NCBI GenBank assembly: GCA_029856445.1
Contig: JAHQWY010000048.1
Location: 1 to 15,873, forward strand
Origin: Promethearchaeia archaeon
GTDB taxonomy: Archaea; Asgardarchaeota; Lokiarchaeia; Sigyniarchaeales; SOKP01
Reading direction: 5' to 3'
DNA: 15,873 bases
Shown here one piece after another: positions 1 through 6,613 of the stretch. The notes beneath the pieces are model-generated. The model saw only the letters and a list, made by a program, of their open reading frames with translations. It did not search any database and had not been told where the DNA came from. Numbering within the stretch: the first letter of the stretch is position 1; each line of letters begins with the position of its first letter. The position numbers and the translations under genes are program-made.

Positions 1-3
1 AGA

Positions 4-1278
4 GTGGTACATTATGTAAATTTAAATTACCATCCAAATAAGGATGACCTTATAGCAATGTATTATGTTGAAAAATCAATAAACTGCAGAAATTTAGAGC
101 AAGCATGTGAAGAAATTGCTAAAGAAAGCTCAATAGGAACATGGACTGAAATAGCTACTTTATCTGCAGATATTGCTAAACGGCTTAAACCATCAGCATT
201 CTACATTGATGAAAAAAACAGTGTGGTAAAGATTGCATATACAAAGGAACTTTTTGAAGCAGATAATATACCTCAAATTTTAAGCGCAATAGCTGGAAAC
301 ATATTTGGGATGAAAGTGTTAAAATATTTAAGATTATTAGATATATCCTTTCCTAAAAGCATAGTTTCTGCCTATAAAGGACCAAAATTTGGCATAGAAG
401 GAATACGGAAACTAACTAAAGTTGAAAATCGACCATTACTTGGAACAATTGTTAAACCAAAGGTTGGATTAAATGAAATTGAACACGCAAATGTATGTGG
501 TCAAGCGTGGAGTGGAGGTTTAGATATTGTAAAAGATGACGAAAACTTAACAAGTATGTCGTTTAATAAGTTTGAGAAAAGAATTGAGGAAACTCTAAAA
601 ATCCGAGATAAGGTTGAAAAAGATACTGGAGAAAAAAAGATATATATGCCTAATATAACGGCACCATTAACCACAATGAAAAAAAGAGCTGATTTTGTTG
701 TAGAAAATGGTGGGGAATATATCATGTTAGATATATTAACTGTTGGTTTTTCTGCACTCCAAGAAATTAGAGATTATCTAGATGATAAAGACGTAGTAAT
801 CCATGCTCACAGAGCAATGCATGCAGCTCTTACTCGAAATAAGAAGCATGGAATAACTATGCTAGCTTTAGCTAAGCTAATGAGATTAATAGGAATGGAT
901 CAATTACACACAGGAACGGTTGTTGGAAAAATGGAAGGTGAACGGCAAGAAGTTGTAGAAATAAATAAGATTATCACAGAACAAAAAGTTGTTGGAAACA
1001 ACTTTACAACACTTGATCAAGATTGGTATAACATTAAACCTACATTACCCGTTGCTTCCGGAGGTTTAAGTCCGCTTCATATTCCAGACTTAATGAAAAT
1101 ATTAGGAAAAAATTTAGTTTATCAATTTGGTGGAGGATGTCATGGTCATCCAGATGGGACAGAGGCTGGAGCTCGTGCTATAAGACAATCAATATCTTCT
1201 GTACTAGAAGGACATGACTTAGAAGATTATGCTAAAGATCATAGTGAATTAGCTAAAGCTATAGAAAAATGGGGTTAA
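4..1278 (+). CDS. rbcL: Form III ribulose-1,5-bisphosphate carboxylase/oxygenase large subunit
   Basis: Archaeal RuBisCO fixes CO2 onto ribulose 1,5-bisphosphate to give two 3-phosphoglycerates. In archaea it is the last step of AMP/nucleoside salvage rather than of a Calvin cycle. The protein is 424 residues from the GTG at 4. All key active-site residues are present (spinach numbers in brackets): E41 (60), T46-W47 (65-66), N99 (123), K151 and K153 (175, 177) in TIVKPKVGL, K177 (201, carbamylated), D179-E180 (203-204) in KDDEN, H269-R270 (294-295) in HRAMHAA, H302 (327), K309 (334), S352-G354 (379-381) and the GGG at 376-378 (403-404). This argues for a true enzyme, not a form IV RuBisCO-like protein, and the sequence most resembles methanogen-type form III. 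The frame stays open to the left edge (codon AGA at 1-3), so the true start may lie a few codons upstream. The gene converges on the R15P isomerase gene 17 bases away. No small subunit is seen, as expected for form III. Confidence 0.96.
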   Translation: MVHYVNLNYHPNKDDLIAMYYVEKSINCRNLEQACEEIAKESSIGTWTEIATLSADIAKRLKPSAFYIDEKNSVVKIAYTKELFEADNIPQILSAIAGNIFGMKVLKYLRLLDISFPKSIVSAYKGPKFGIEGIRKLTKVENRPLLGTIVKPKVGLNEIEHANVCGQAWSGGLDIVKDDENLTSMSFNKFEKRIEETLKIRDKVEKDTGEKKIYMPNITAPLTTMKKRADFVVENGGEYIMLDILTVGFSALQEIRDYLDDKDVVIHAHRAMHAALTRNKKHGITMLALAKLMRLIGMDQLHTGTVVGKMEGERQEVVEINKIITEQKVVGNNFTTLDQDWYNIKPTLPVASGGLSPLHIPDLMKILGKNLVYQFGGGCHGHPDGTEAGARAIRQSISSVLEGHDLEDYAKDHSELAKAIEKWG

Positions 1279-1295
1279 ATGTATATTTTAAATAA

Positions 1296-2228
1296 TTATA
1301 GCAATTCTGGATACCATTTTTCAAAATAATTTGGAACATGACTTGAAGCAAAAATTCCTGCCTCAGTGATTAATCCATCTATATATCGTCGAGAAACAGT
1401 TTCAAATGCAGGATTTAGAACTTCAATACCTTTAGGAGGGTTTTCCCATACCTCTTTTGCCTCTCTCATTTCAATAGTTTCCAAAATTCCAAGATTAGTC
1501 TCGGGATTGTATTTTAACAAGGGAGAAGCAACATAAAAGGGAACATGTTCCTCATGAGCTACTAATGCTAATAACCTTGAACCTATTTTATTAATTATGG
1601 TACCTTCACTTGTTATACTATCTGCTCCAATTATTATTACATTAACTTCAAAATGTTTTACAGCCCACCTCATAGCACTATCAACAACATGAGTGACTTT
1701 TATTCCCGCCTCTGCTAATTTATTTGCTGTTTTCCTACCTTGTAATCTTGGTTGTGTTTCTGTATTAATTACATTGAAGTTCTTATTTTGGTTTTTAGCT
1801 TCTAAGAGAATAGCTGTGACCAAACTTGAATGACAATGAGTCATCACATTGAATTTTTTATCTACATTAGGAATTCGCCGAGATCCTATTATAGCAATTC
1901 TCTTTTTTGCAGTTTGAAGCATATCATAATACTGGTTTTTGTATTTTTCTATTACGTCTGAAATGAACTCAGCATAACAACTCTCTTTTTCTTTTTCTAG
2001 TTTACTCATTATAAATTTTAAACCATTCTTCATAGCAGGTTCCGTAGGTCTTGAATTAATTAAGATGTTTACTGCTTTGTATAAATTTTCAAAACATTTC
2101 TCAAGATTGTCAGATTTTAATCTTTTTGCATAATCACTTAAAAATTGAATCGCATTAATAGCTATATTTGTCGCTCCTTGAATTTCTAAGGATTTAATTC
2201 GTTCAGCATCTTTTATTAATTGATCCAT
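1296..2228 (-). CDS. e2b2: Ribose 1,5-bisphosphate isomerase (e2b2 type, eIF2B-like family)
   Basis: Converts ribose 1,5-bisphosphate to ribulose 1,5-bisphosphate, the substrate of the adjacent RuBisCO, in the archaeal AMP pathway. The protein is 310 residues with an N-terminal helical part (about 1-105) and a Rossmann-like eIF2B/MtnA-type domain (about 108-300). Visible motifs are THCHSS (C132, matching the catalytic Cys of the Thermococcus enzyme), TETQPRLQGRKTA (156-168), DSAM (183-186), GADSI (201-205, D203 as the catalytic Asp), NKIGS (213-217) and NPAFETV (272-278). It starts with ATG at 2228. A TATA-like box lies about 36 bases upstream, implying a very short leader. A translation initiation factor 2B subunit or methylthioribose-1-phosphate isomerase are the alternatives, but the conserved Cys/Asp pair and the RuBisCO neighbour favour R15P isomerase. 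AMP phosphorylase, the first pathway enzyme, is not in the window. Confidence 0.92.
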   Translation of the reverse strand: MDQLIKDAERIKSLEIQGATNIAINAIQFLSDYAKRLKSDNLEKCFENLYKAVNILINSRPTEPAMKNGLKFIMSKLEKEKESCYAEFISDVIEKYKNQYYDMLQTAKKRIAIIGSRRIPNVDKKFNVMTHCHSSLVTAILLEAKNQNKNFNVINTETQPRLQGRKTANKLAEAGIKVTHVVDSAMRWAVKHFEVNVIIIGADSITSEGTIINKIGSRLLALVAHEEHVPFYVASPLLKYNPETNLGILETIEMREAKEVWENPPKGIEVLNPAFETVSRRYIDGLITEAGIFASSHVPNYFEKWYPELL

Positions 2229-2257
2229 TTTAAACCCATTTTATTGTATTCTTTAAG

Positions 2258-2272
2258 GATTATAAAAATAAT
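2258..2272 (-). promoter_or_regulatory. Putative TATA box for the R15P isomerase gene
   Basis: On the minus strand this reads ATTATTTTTATAATC, an archaeal TATA-like element. Its centre is about 36 bases before the ATG at 2228, which would put the transcript start about 10 bases before the start codon. A T6 tract of the upstream zinc-ribbon gene (2278-2283) lies just before it, so the two genes may be separate transcription units. Assigned by eye. Confidence 0.4.
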
Positions 2273-2293
2273 GGTTTAAAAAATTTCATATTT

Positions 2294-2488
2294 TTAAGAT
2301 TCCTTATAATCGTCTTTGGGTTCTTCCTCATCTAGTTCAAAATCCTCTGGATCAATCTCAATAAAAAAGTATCCTGTATACCCACATTTTTTACATTCCA
2401 TCAAGTTTGCTCCTAACCAACCAGACACATTTAGAGCACTTTTTAACGACGGTTGCTTACATTTAGGACAAATTCTAATGGTTACCAT
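2294..2488 (-). CDS. Small zinc-ribbon protein with acidic tail
   Basis: A 64-residue protein with two CxxC knuckles: C7/C10 (CPKC) and C32/C35 (CKKC, followed by GYTGY). The spacing of 21 residues between pairs is typical of a rubredoxin-like zinc ribbon. The central NVSGWLGANL segment resembles small stand-alone zinc ribbons common in archaeal genomes. The last 18 residues are very acidic (DEEEPKDD), suggesting an unstructured protein- or RNP-interaction tail. Its role is unknown; transcription, translation or RNA-processing accessory functions are usual for such proteins. It starts with ATG at 2488 with no Shine-Dalgarno. A TATA-like element lies about 65 bases upstream. It is oriented like the R15P isomerase gene, 65 bases ahead of it. 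Confidence 0.8.
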   Translation of the reverse strand: MVTIRICPKCKQPSLKSALNVSGWLGANLMECKKCGYTGYFFIEIDPEDFELDEEEPKDDYKES

Positions 2489-2746
2489 TATTCTTAATTA
2501 ACTAGTATTCTTTCTTTAAGAAAAATTACATATTAAGTATAATTATCTTTTTATAAATTTTTAATTAGAAATTATCAAAATTATAATTATATATTAAAAT
2601 ATAAATTCGACTAAAAAAGGAATGGGGTTCAATTCTATAACAATAAATTAAATTTATCCTCTCTTACTATTTAATAACAGTAAAATCTACTTGTTGTAGA
2701 ATATTAATCATTTAATAGAAAGGAATTTTAGAATTTTTTCACATAT
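2489..2746. promoter_or_regulatory. Divergent AT-rich intergenic region (zinc ribbon / uvrC)
   Basis: 258 bases without a supported gene, between the divergent zinc-ribbon gene (-) and uvrC (+). The clearest element is a minus-strand TATA-like box AATTTATAAAAAG at 2547-2559, suitable for the zinc-ribbon gene with a leader of roughly 35-45 bases. On the plus side, CATTTAATAG at about 2709-2718 lies about 30-38 bases before the uvrC ATG and could give a near-leaderless transcript. The segment 2580-2660 is more ordinary in composition, but I see no ORF or RNA fold in it. Confidence 0.4.
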
Positions 2747-4573
2747 ATGAAGGATTTAGAACTGCAGAGAAAGAGTTTACCAAATGAACCTGGAGTTTAT
2801 CTATTCGCAGATAACGATGGCTCTATAATATACATTGGTAAAGCTATCAATTTAAAAAAAAGGGTTAGTCAATATTTTTTAAAAACCAGTTTTAATGATC
2901 CTTTTTATGAAGAAAAAATCAAGGAATTGGTAAGTAAAATTGCCTCGATTGAATATATTGTTACAGATAATGAAAAAGAAGCATTACTCTTAGAAAATAT
3001 CCAAATTAAAAAACACCTTCCCCGATATAACGTTGTAATGAGGGATTCTAAATCTTATCCTTGGGTAGGAATCTTTTACAGTGAAAATTTTCCTCGAATA
3101 AGAGTCCTAAGAAATCCTGAAAAATTTTCTCAGAAAAATCTGTTTATAGGGCCTTATACCGACAAAAAAGAAATAATTAGGATCTTAAGAGATTTAAGAA
3201 AGATTTTTCCTTATTGCTCATGTAAAAAACCAATAAAAAAAAAAAGGAGACCGTGTCTTTATTACCAGTTAAAACTCTGTCCGGGTCCATGTTTTACTGA
3301 TATTACTAAAGAGGAATATCGAGATAATATTAAAAAAATTGAAATGTTTTTAAAAGGAGAAACCGGACAATTGAGGAAGGAAATTGAAGAAAAAATGAAA
3401 AATGCCTCAAAAGAGCAAGAATTTGAAGTAGCTGCATTCTGGAGAGATAAACTCGAAGACATTGACCATGCGACAGATGAACAGCATGTATTTTTTGATT
3501 ATGAATCTAATAAGGATATCATTGGTTACAACAGCCAAAATGATTTTTTGGCTATGGTTATAATTCATATTAGAGAAGGTAGAATTATAAACAAAAAATC
3601 TTATGATTTTGATTTAAAAGAAAAACTAGTTCTAAAGAATGAAATTTTTATTTCAATTTTAGAACAGTATTATCAAGATTTTAAAACACAATTACCTGAA
3701 GCAATAATAATCCCTGAATTAAAGGAAAATCTTCGTCCTTTAATCAATTATTTGAAGGATATAAAAAGGGAGATAGAGATAAGAGCCCCAATCGATGATT
3801 ATGAAACAAGTTTGATGAGAATTGCAAACAAAAACGCTATGGTTATTGTTCAACAGCAGATGGAAATGGAACATATTAGAATGGATGAGAAAGATTTCAG
3901 AGAAGAAGTTTTAAAAGAAGCAAAAGAAAGATTGAATCTTCCAAAAGAACCTCGAATTATTGAAGGATTTGATATATCTAATATTGAAGGTAAGGATGCA
4001 ACTGGGTCAATGGTTTATTTTTTAGAAGCAAAACCATATAATAAATATTATAGGCATTTCAAAGTAAGAACTAAATCGACACCTGATGATGTGGCAATGA
4101 TGAAGGAGATATTAACAAGAAGATATTCTATGCTTCTAAAGAGAAATCTAGAACTTCCCGATTTAATAATAGTTGATGGTGGAAAAGGTCAATTGAATGT
4201 TGGGAGCTCTGTCTTACGTGAGCTAGGCCTTGAAATCCCTATAATTGGATTAGCTAAAAAATATGAGGAAATTTATGTTCCAAATAAGAAAGATCCAATT
4301 ATACTTCCCAAAACTTCACCTCTTTTAAAACTTTTCCAGAGAGTTAGAGATGAGGCTCACCGCTTTGCTGTCAGACTTCATAAAAAGCAAAGAAAAAAGC
4401 GTATGATTGGATCTATATTAGATGATATTGAAGGAGTTGGACCTATAACCAGAAATAAGTTATTAAACCATTTTGGAAGTGTTGATAATGTTAAAAAAGC
4501 CACTTTAGAAGAAATAACTCAAGTCGTTGGTAAAAAACTTGCTCATTTAATATTAGAAGAATTAAATAAATAG
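2747..4573 (+). CDS. uvrC: Excinuclease ABC subunit C (UvrC)
   Basis: Dual-incision nuclease of nucleotide excision repair, acting with UvrB on DNA lesions. The protein is 608 residues, normal for the family. Domains in order: GIY-YIG nuclease (about 12-95; GVY at 16-18, YIG at 29-31, R39 region); a cysteine cluster C157, C159, C170, C178, C182 matching the Fe-S-binding segment of UvrC; a UVR UvrB-contact motif (about 206-240); an RNase H-like endonuclease with the DDH residues D409 (GFDISN), D477 (IVDGGKGQL) and H538 (RDEAHRFAV); and a C-terminal helix-hairpin-helix DNA-binding tail (about 556-608, GVGPITRNKLL). The ATG at 2747 gives the usual short lead-in to the GIY-YIG core; no Shine-Dalgarno is seen. 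uvrA and uvrB are not in the window. In archaea this system is patchy and generally considered of bacterial origin. It converges on the MFS gene. Confidence 0.98.
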   Translation: MKDLELQRKSLPNEPGVYLFADNDGSIIYIGKAINLKKRVSQYFLKTSFNDPFYEEKIKELVSKIASIEYIVTDNEKEALLLENIQIKKHLPRYNVVMRDSKSYPWVGIFYSENFPRIRVLRNPEKFSQKNLFIGPYTDKKEIIRILRDLRKIFPYCSCKKPIKKKRRPCLYYQLKLCPGPCFTDITKEEYRDNIKKIEMFLKGETGQLRKEIEEKMKNASKEQEFEVAAFWRDKLEDIDHATDEQHVFFDYESNKDIIGYNSQNDFLAMVIIHIREGRIINKKSYDFDLKEKLVLKNEIFISILEQYYQDFKTQLPEAIIIPELKENLRPLINYLKDIKREIEIRAPIDDYETSLMRIANKNAMVIVQQQMEMEHIRMDEKDFREEVLKEAKERLNLPKEPRIIEGFDISNIEGKDATGSMVYFLEAKPYNKYYRHFKVRTKSTPDDVAMMKEILTRRYSMLLKRNLELPDLIIVDGGKGQLNVGSSVLRELGLEIPIIGLAKKYEEIYVPNKKDPIILPKTSPLLKLFQRVRDEAHRFAVRLHKKQRKKRMIGSILDDIEGVGPITRNKLLNHFGSVDNVKKATLEEITQVVGKKLAHLILEELNK

Positions 4574-4591
4574 ATTCGTAAAATATAAAGT

Positions 4592-4600
4592 AAAAAAAAA
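4592..4600 (-). terminator. Oligo-T tract after the MFS gene
   Basis: Nine consecutive T on the minus strand, beginning two bases after the MFS stop codon (4603). Archaeal RNA polymerase terminates at oligo-U runs without needing a hairpin. The tract sits in the 29-base gap between the convergent uvrC and MFS genes, so it would keep MFS transcripts from running far into uvrC as antisense RNA. No matching T tract serves uvrC inside the gap. Confidence 0.45.
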
Positions 4601-4602
4601 TG

Positions 4603-5871
4603 TTATAAATATTCGTTTCTTATTCTCGAGAGTATAGCAAAGATGATTATTACCGTTCCTAATAGAAAAAAAGTGGTGCTTAAATTCCACATTATAAGGT
4701 ATCCAATGAGAGGGTAAAGAATTGTTCTGATTAGACTTGCTGCCATATTGATAGTACTTAAAACAGTAGCCCTATTCTGTGTCGCAATTTGCTTATTTAT
4801 ACCCTTGACGAATATTATACTTCGTGAGAAGCCAAATCCAATTATTGTAAGAATTAAAGGAACACTAATTGGAATATAGAATATCAACGCCATGAGTATA
4901 TACCCCAGTCCTGGTATTATCGTATACACCTGCAGAAATCTTGTCTTATTTTTCAATTTTGTAGTAAGTTTTGGTACCATATTGTTAAACACTATCTGTA
5001 TAACAGTCATAGATGCACTCACAAATCCAAAGAAAATTAATTGAAAACTCAATGCTTCCAAATATATCTGATATGTCCATATTAAGAAGAATACAATAGA
5101 TTCGGTTACAATCATTTCTAAAGCTAATAACCTTAATATCTTGTTACCCCTGAGCTCCTTGAATCCTGATTTTAACACATTTAAGTAATTTTCAGTTTTA
5201 TCTTTTTCTAACTCATGATTTGGTTCTCTTAGTGTTAAAGATACCAATGCCGCTATGAAGAATGGAATAAACATAAGAGTTACTACTAGATTTAATGACA
5301 GATATGCACCTATAAATGAGCCAATTGGAGCTGAAATAGCTATCCCAAATAACATGAAGCTCCTGTTTCTAGCCGTTATTTTCGAGATATCATTTTCTCT
5401 CTCAAGCTTTCTTAATGTATCATATGTAAATGCTTGGTCTGTACCAGATGTTAACGCGCTAGCAAAAGCCCATAACGTTTCCCCGATTATAAAAATGAAT
5501 ATATGTGGATAACTCCCATAGATTAACGCTGCAAATGATGTGATTAAAGCCCCTAGTGTTAAAGAGAACTTTCTGCTAATGTAATCTGCTATTGCTCCAC
5601 ACGGAATCTCAAATAGTAAAATCATCATTGTAAAGTAACTTTGTAAGAACATCACTTCAACGAAAGTTAACTTTCCCCATGTCAGGAAAAAAGGCAACAG
5701 TACACCAGAAATTAAGTGAAGACCCATGAAAAAATGAAATATGTAAGATTTCCATATGTTTGATTTCCATTTCTTTTTAATATGAATGACGAGTTGAGTG
5801 TCCTCTGTTTGATCCGACATAAACTCCATTTTACCTAAATTTTGTTCTATTTCACTATTATCCATTGACAT
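4603..5871 (-). CDS. Major facilitator superfamily transporter
   Basis: A 422-residue integral membrane protein of normal MFS length, with about 12 hydrophobic segments after a polar N-terminal tail of about 38 residues. MFS motif A, in the loop between TM2 and TM3, is seen as GAIADYISRKFSL (92-104). A second landmark is SGTDQAFTYDTLRK (142-155) after TM4, seen in MFS proteins resembling drug or small-solute efflux carriers. A charged central loop (LREPNHELEKDKTEN) separates the N- and C-terminal six-helix halves. The substrate cannot be read from sequence; export of a small hydrophobic compound is the best guess. The start at 5871 has in-frame alternatives at M3, M15 and M18, and the long hydrophilic lead may be shorter in vivo. 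It lies 34 bases after the small ORF 5906-6109 and is probably co-transcribed with it. Confidence 0.92.
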   Translation of the reverse strand: MSMDNSEIEQNLGKMEFMSDQTEDTQLVIHIKKKWKSNIWKSYIFHFFMGLHLISGVLLPFFLTWGKLTFVEVMFLQSYFTMMILLFEIPCGAIADYISRKFSLTLGALITSFAALIYGSYPHIFIFIIGETLWAFASALTSGTDQAFTYDTLRKLERENDISKITARNRSFMLFGIAISAPIGSFIGAYLSLNLVVTLMFIPFFIAALVSLTLREPNHELEKDKTENYLNVLKSGFKELRGNKILRLLALEMIVTESIVFFLIWTYQIYLEALSFQLIFFGFVSASMTVIQIVFNNMVPKLTTKLKNKTRFLQVYTIIPGLGYILMALIFYIPISVPLILTIIGFGFSRSIIFVKGINKQIATQNRATVLSTINMAASLIRTILYPLIGYLIMWNLSTTFFLLGTVIIIFAILSRIRNEYL

Positions 5872-5905
5872 TTTTACTTCACTTGGTTTATTTTCCCTTT
5901 TTAGA

Positions 5906-6109
5906 TTAACAATTATGACTGTAAGAGACTCTTAAAACATGTAGATCATTTAAAATTCTCTCTCTTTCTTCAACGTATCTTGGATTATAAAGCATACTTA
6001 CTCTTAGCTCTCTTAATCGTTTACTTTGACGTTTTTCATTTGCTAACTCTTGACTTCTTTCTAACCAAGCAGATTCTCTATTTTCTGCCAATTCCTTTAA
6101 TTCTAACAA
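5906..6109 (-). CDS. Hypothetical charged helical small protein, TTG start
   Basis: 67 codons from a TTG at 6109. No family is recognised. The product is very rich in Glu, Arg and Leu with heptad-like spacing (LELKELAENRESAWLERS, then EERERILNDLHVLRV), predicting one or two amphipathic or coiled-coil helices. There is no signal peptide or membrane segment. Support for a real gene: a Shine-Dalgarno GAGGT eight bases before the TTG, codon use like the neighbours (AGA, GAA, TTA), and position directly upstream of the MFS gene in the same orientation with a 34-base gap. A small regulator or partner of the transporter is possible, but this is inference. The overlapping plus-strand frame (5980-6168) is judged spurious. 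Confidence 0.55.
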   Translation of the reverse strand: MLELKELAENRESAWLERSQELANEKRQSKRLRELRVSMLYNPRYVEERERILNDLHVLRVSYSHNC

Positions 6110-6116
6110 TTTTATC

Positions 6117-6122
6117 TACCTC
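6117..6122 (-). promoter_or_regulatory. Shine-Dalgarno that decides the TTG start at 6109
   Basis: On the minus strand the bases read GAGGTA, complementary to the 3' end of 16S rRNA, with eight bases between GAGGT and the TTG start. This is the clearest ribosome binding site in the window, where most genes have none, and it is the main reason to accept the small ORF and its non-ATG start. Confidence 0.55.
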
Positions 6123-6164
6123 TTTTTTTATTATATTATTTTTATTATATTTTTATTATCTTTT
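6121..6164. repeat. Low-complexity AT tract with imperfect ATAATAAAA units
   Basis: The minus strand holds about three imperfect copies of ATAATAAAA(AT) in a row, immediately upstream of the Shine-Dalgarno of the small ORF. It also contains TATA-like sequences and is probably the promoter region of the small ORF and MFS unit. Copy number is approximate, because the tract is nearly pure A/T. Confidence 0.35.
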
Positions 6165-6295
6165 TTAAAGAAACATATTTATTTATCCTAATTTGAAGTA
6201 ATAGAGCTCCATGATTAACATTGTGCAAAACCTGTTTAAAGCGTAAGGATTTAAGTCAAAGCTGTAAATTACTAAATAAATTTTGTAAAAAGTAT

Positions 6296-6475
6296 GTGAG
6301 AATAAGTACGAAAGGTTTGTTGATTTCTACGCATTTATTAGGATAATGCCTTTAATATATGTAGGTTAATACCCGCATACATTAATGTCATGGTCATTGA
6401 TTTACATACAGACGGATTACTGAATAGGGTATCTCTGCGATCCAATTCAATCCATCTATAAACTTTAATTACCAT
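6296..6475 (-). pseudogene. Possible relic of a tyrosine recombinase/integrase C-terminus
   Basis: A 45-codon minus-strand ORF (ATG at 6475, stops at 6335-6340) contains MTLMYAGINLHILKAL. This resembles the integrase segment in which a THLLxxGINLxxLKxLLGH-like run follows the catalytic HxLRH box. After two tandem TAA codons the same frame continues with NQQTFRTYSHI, matching the final box that carries the tyrosine nucleophile (QTTxRYxHI pattern). Where the catalytic Arg is expected there is Cys (TGT, one transition from CGT), followed by Lys-Ser. Loss of the Arg plus the stops implies an inactive fragment. The similarity is by eye over about 40 residues and could be chance. Confidence 0.33.
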
Positions 6476-6577
6476 GATTTATCAACAAATATGTTTAAAG
6501 AAAAAAGAATATACTTTAATATTTAAATATATTGGTATTTTTCACTCTTTTTGAATAAATGGGAAAAGGATGGGCAT

Positions 6578-6613
6578 AAAAAAATAAAGAAGATTTGAAG
6601 AACTATTAAAAAA
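6578..6613 (-). terminator. Oligo-T tracts after the phosphohexomutase gene
   Basis: On the minus strand a T6 run (6608-6613) directly follows the stop codon at 6614, and a T7 run (6578-6584) follows 23 bases later. Two successive U tracts fit archaeal intrinsic termination at the end of the ROK kinase and phosphohexomutase operon. No hairpin is evident. Confidence 0.4.

Larger units (their letters stand above)
6170..6613. other. Gene-poor stretch between the MFS unit and the phosphohexomutase gene
   Basis: About 440 bases with no intact gene. The part 6290-6475 is less AT-rich than the intergenic sequence around it and contains a possible decayed recombinase (separate entry). The part 6170-6290 shows nothing I can name; I found no tRNA cloverleaf or rRNA similarity. 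The part 6480-6613 is AT-rich and includes minus-strand T tracts that probably terminate the phosphohexomutase transcript. Confidence 0.5.

Noticed and set aside
4..1278. RuBisCO-like protein (form IV) call
   Set aside because: The carbamylated Lys, metal ligands, both active-site His, and the Lys of loop 6 are all conserved, which form IV proteins do not keep as a set.
1296..2228. Translation initiation factor eIF2B subunit or methylthioribose-1-phosphate isomerase
   Set aside because: Same superfamily, but the Cys/Asp arrangement, TETQPRLQG motif and RuBisCO neighbour favour R15P isomerase.
2316..2501. Plus-strand frame antisense to the zinc-ribbon gene
   Set aside because: Its Ser-rich start mirrors the acidic tail codons of the real gene, which has two CxxC knuckles.
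2580..2746. Possible small RNA or ORF upstream of uvrC
   Set aside because: No stable stem-loop or frame of convincing length could be seen; treated as promoter region only.
5980..6168. Plus-strand frame of 62 codons rich in Leu, Phe and Ile
   Set aside because: It is the complement of the Glu/Arg-rich small minus-strand ORF and the AT repeat. The hydrophobicity is what antisense of such codons gives, and it has no ribosome binding site.
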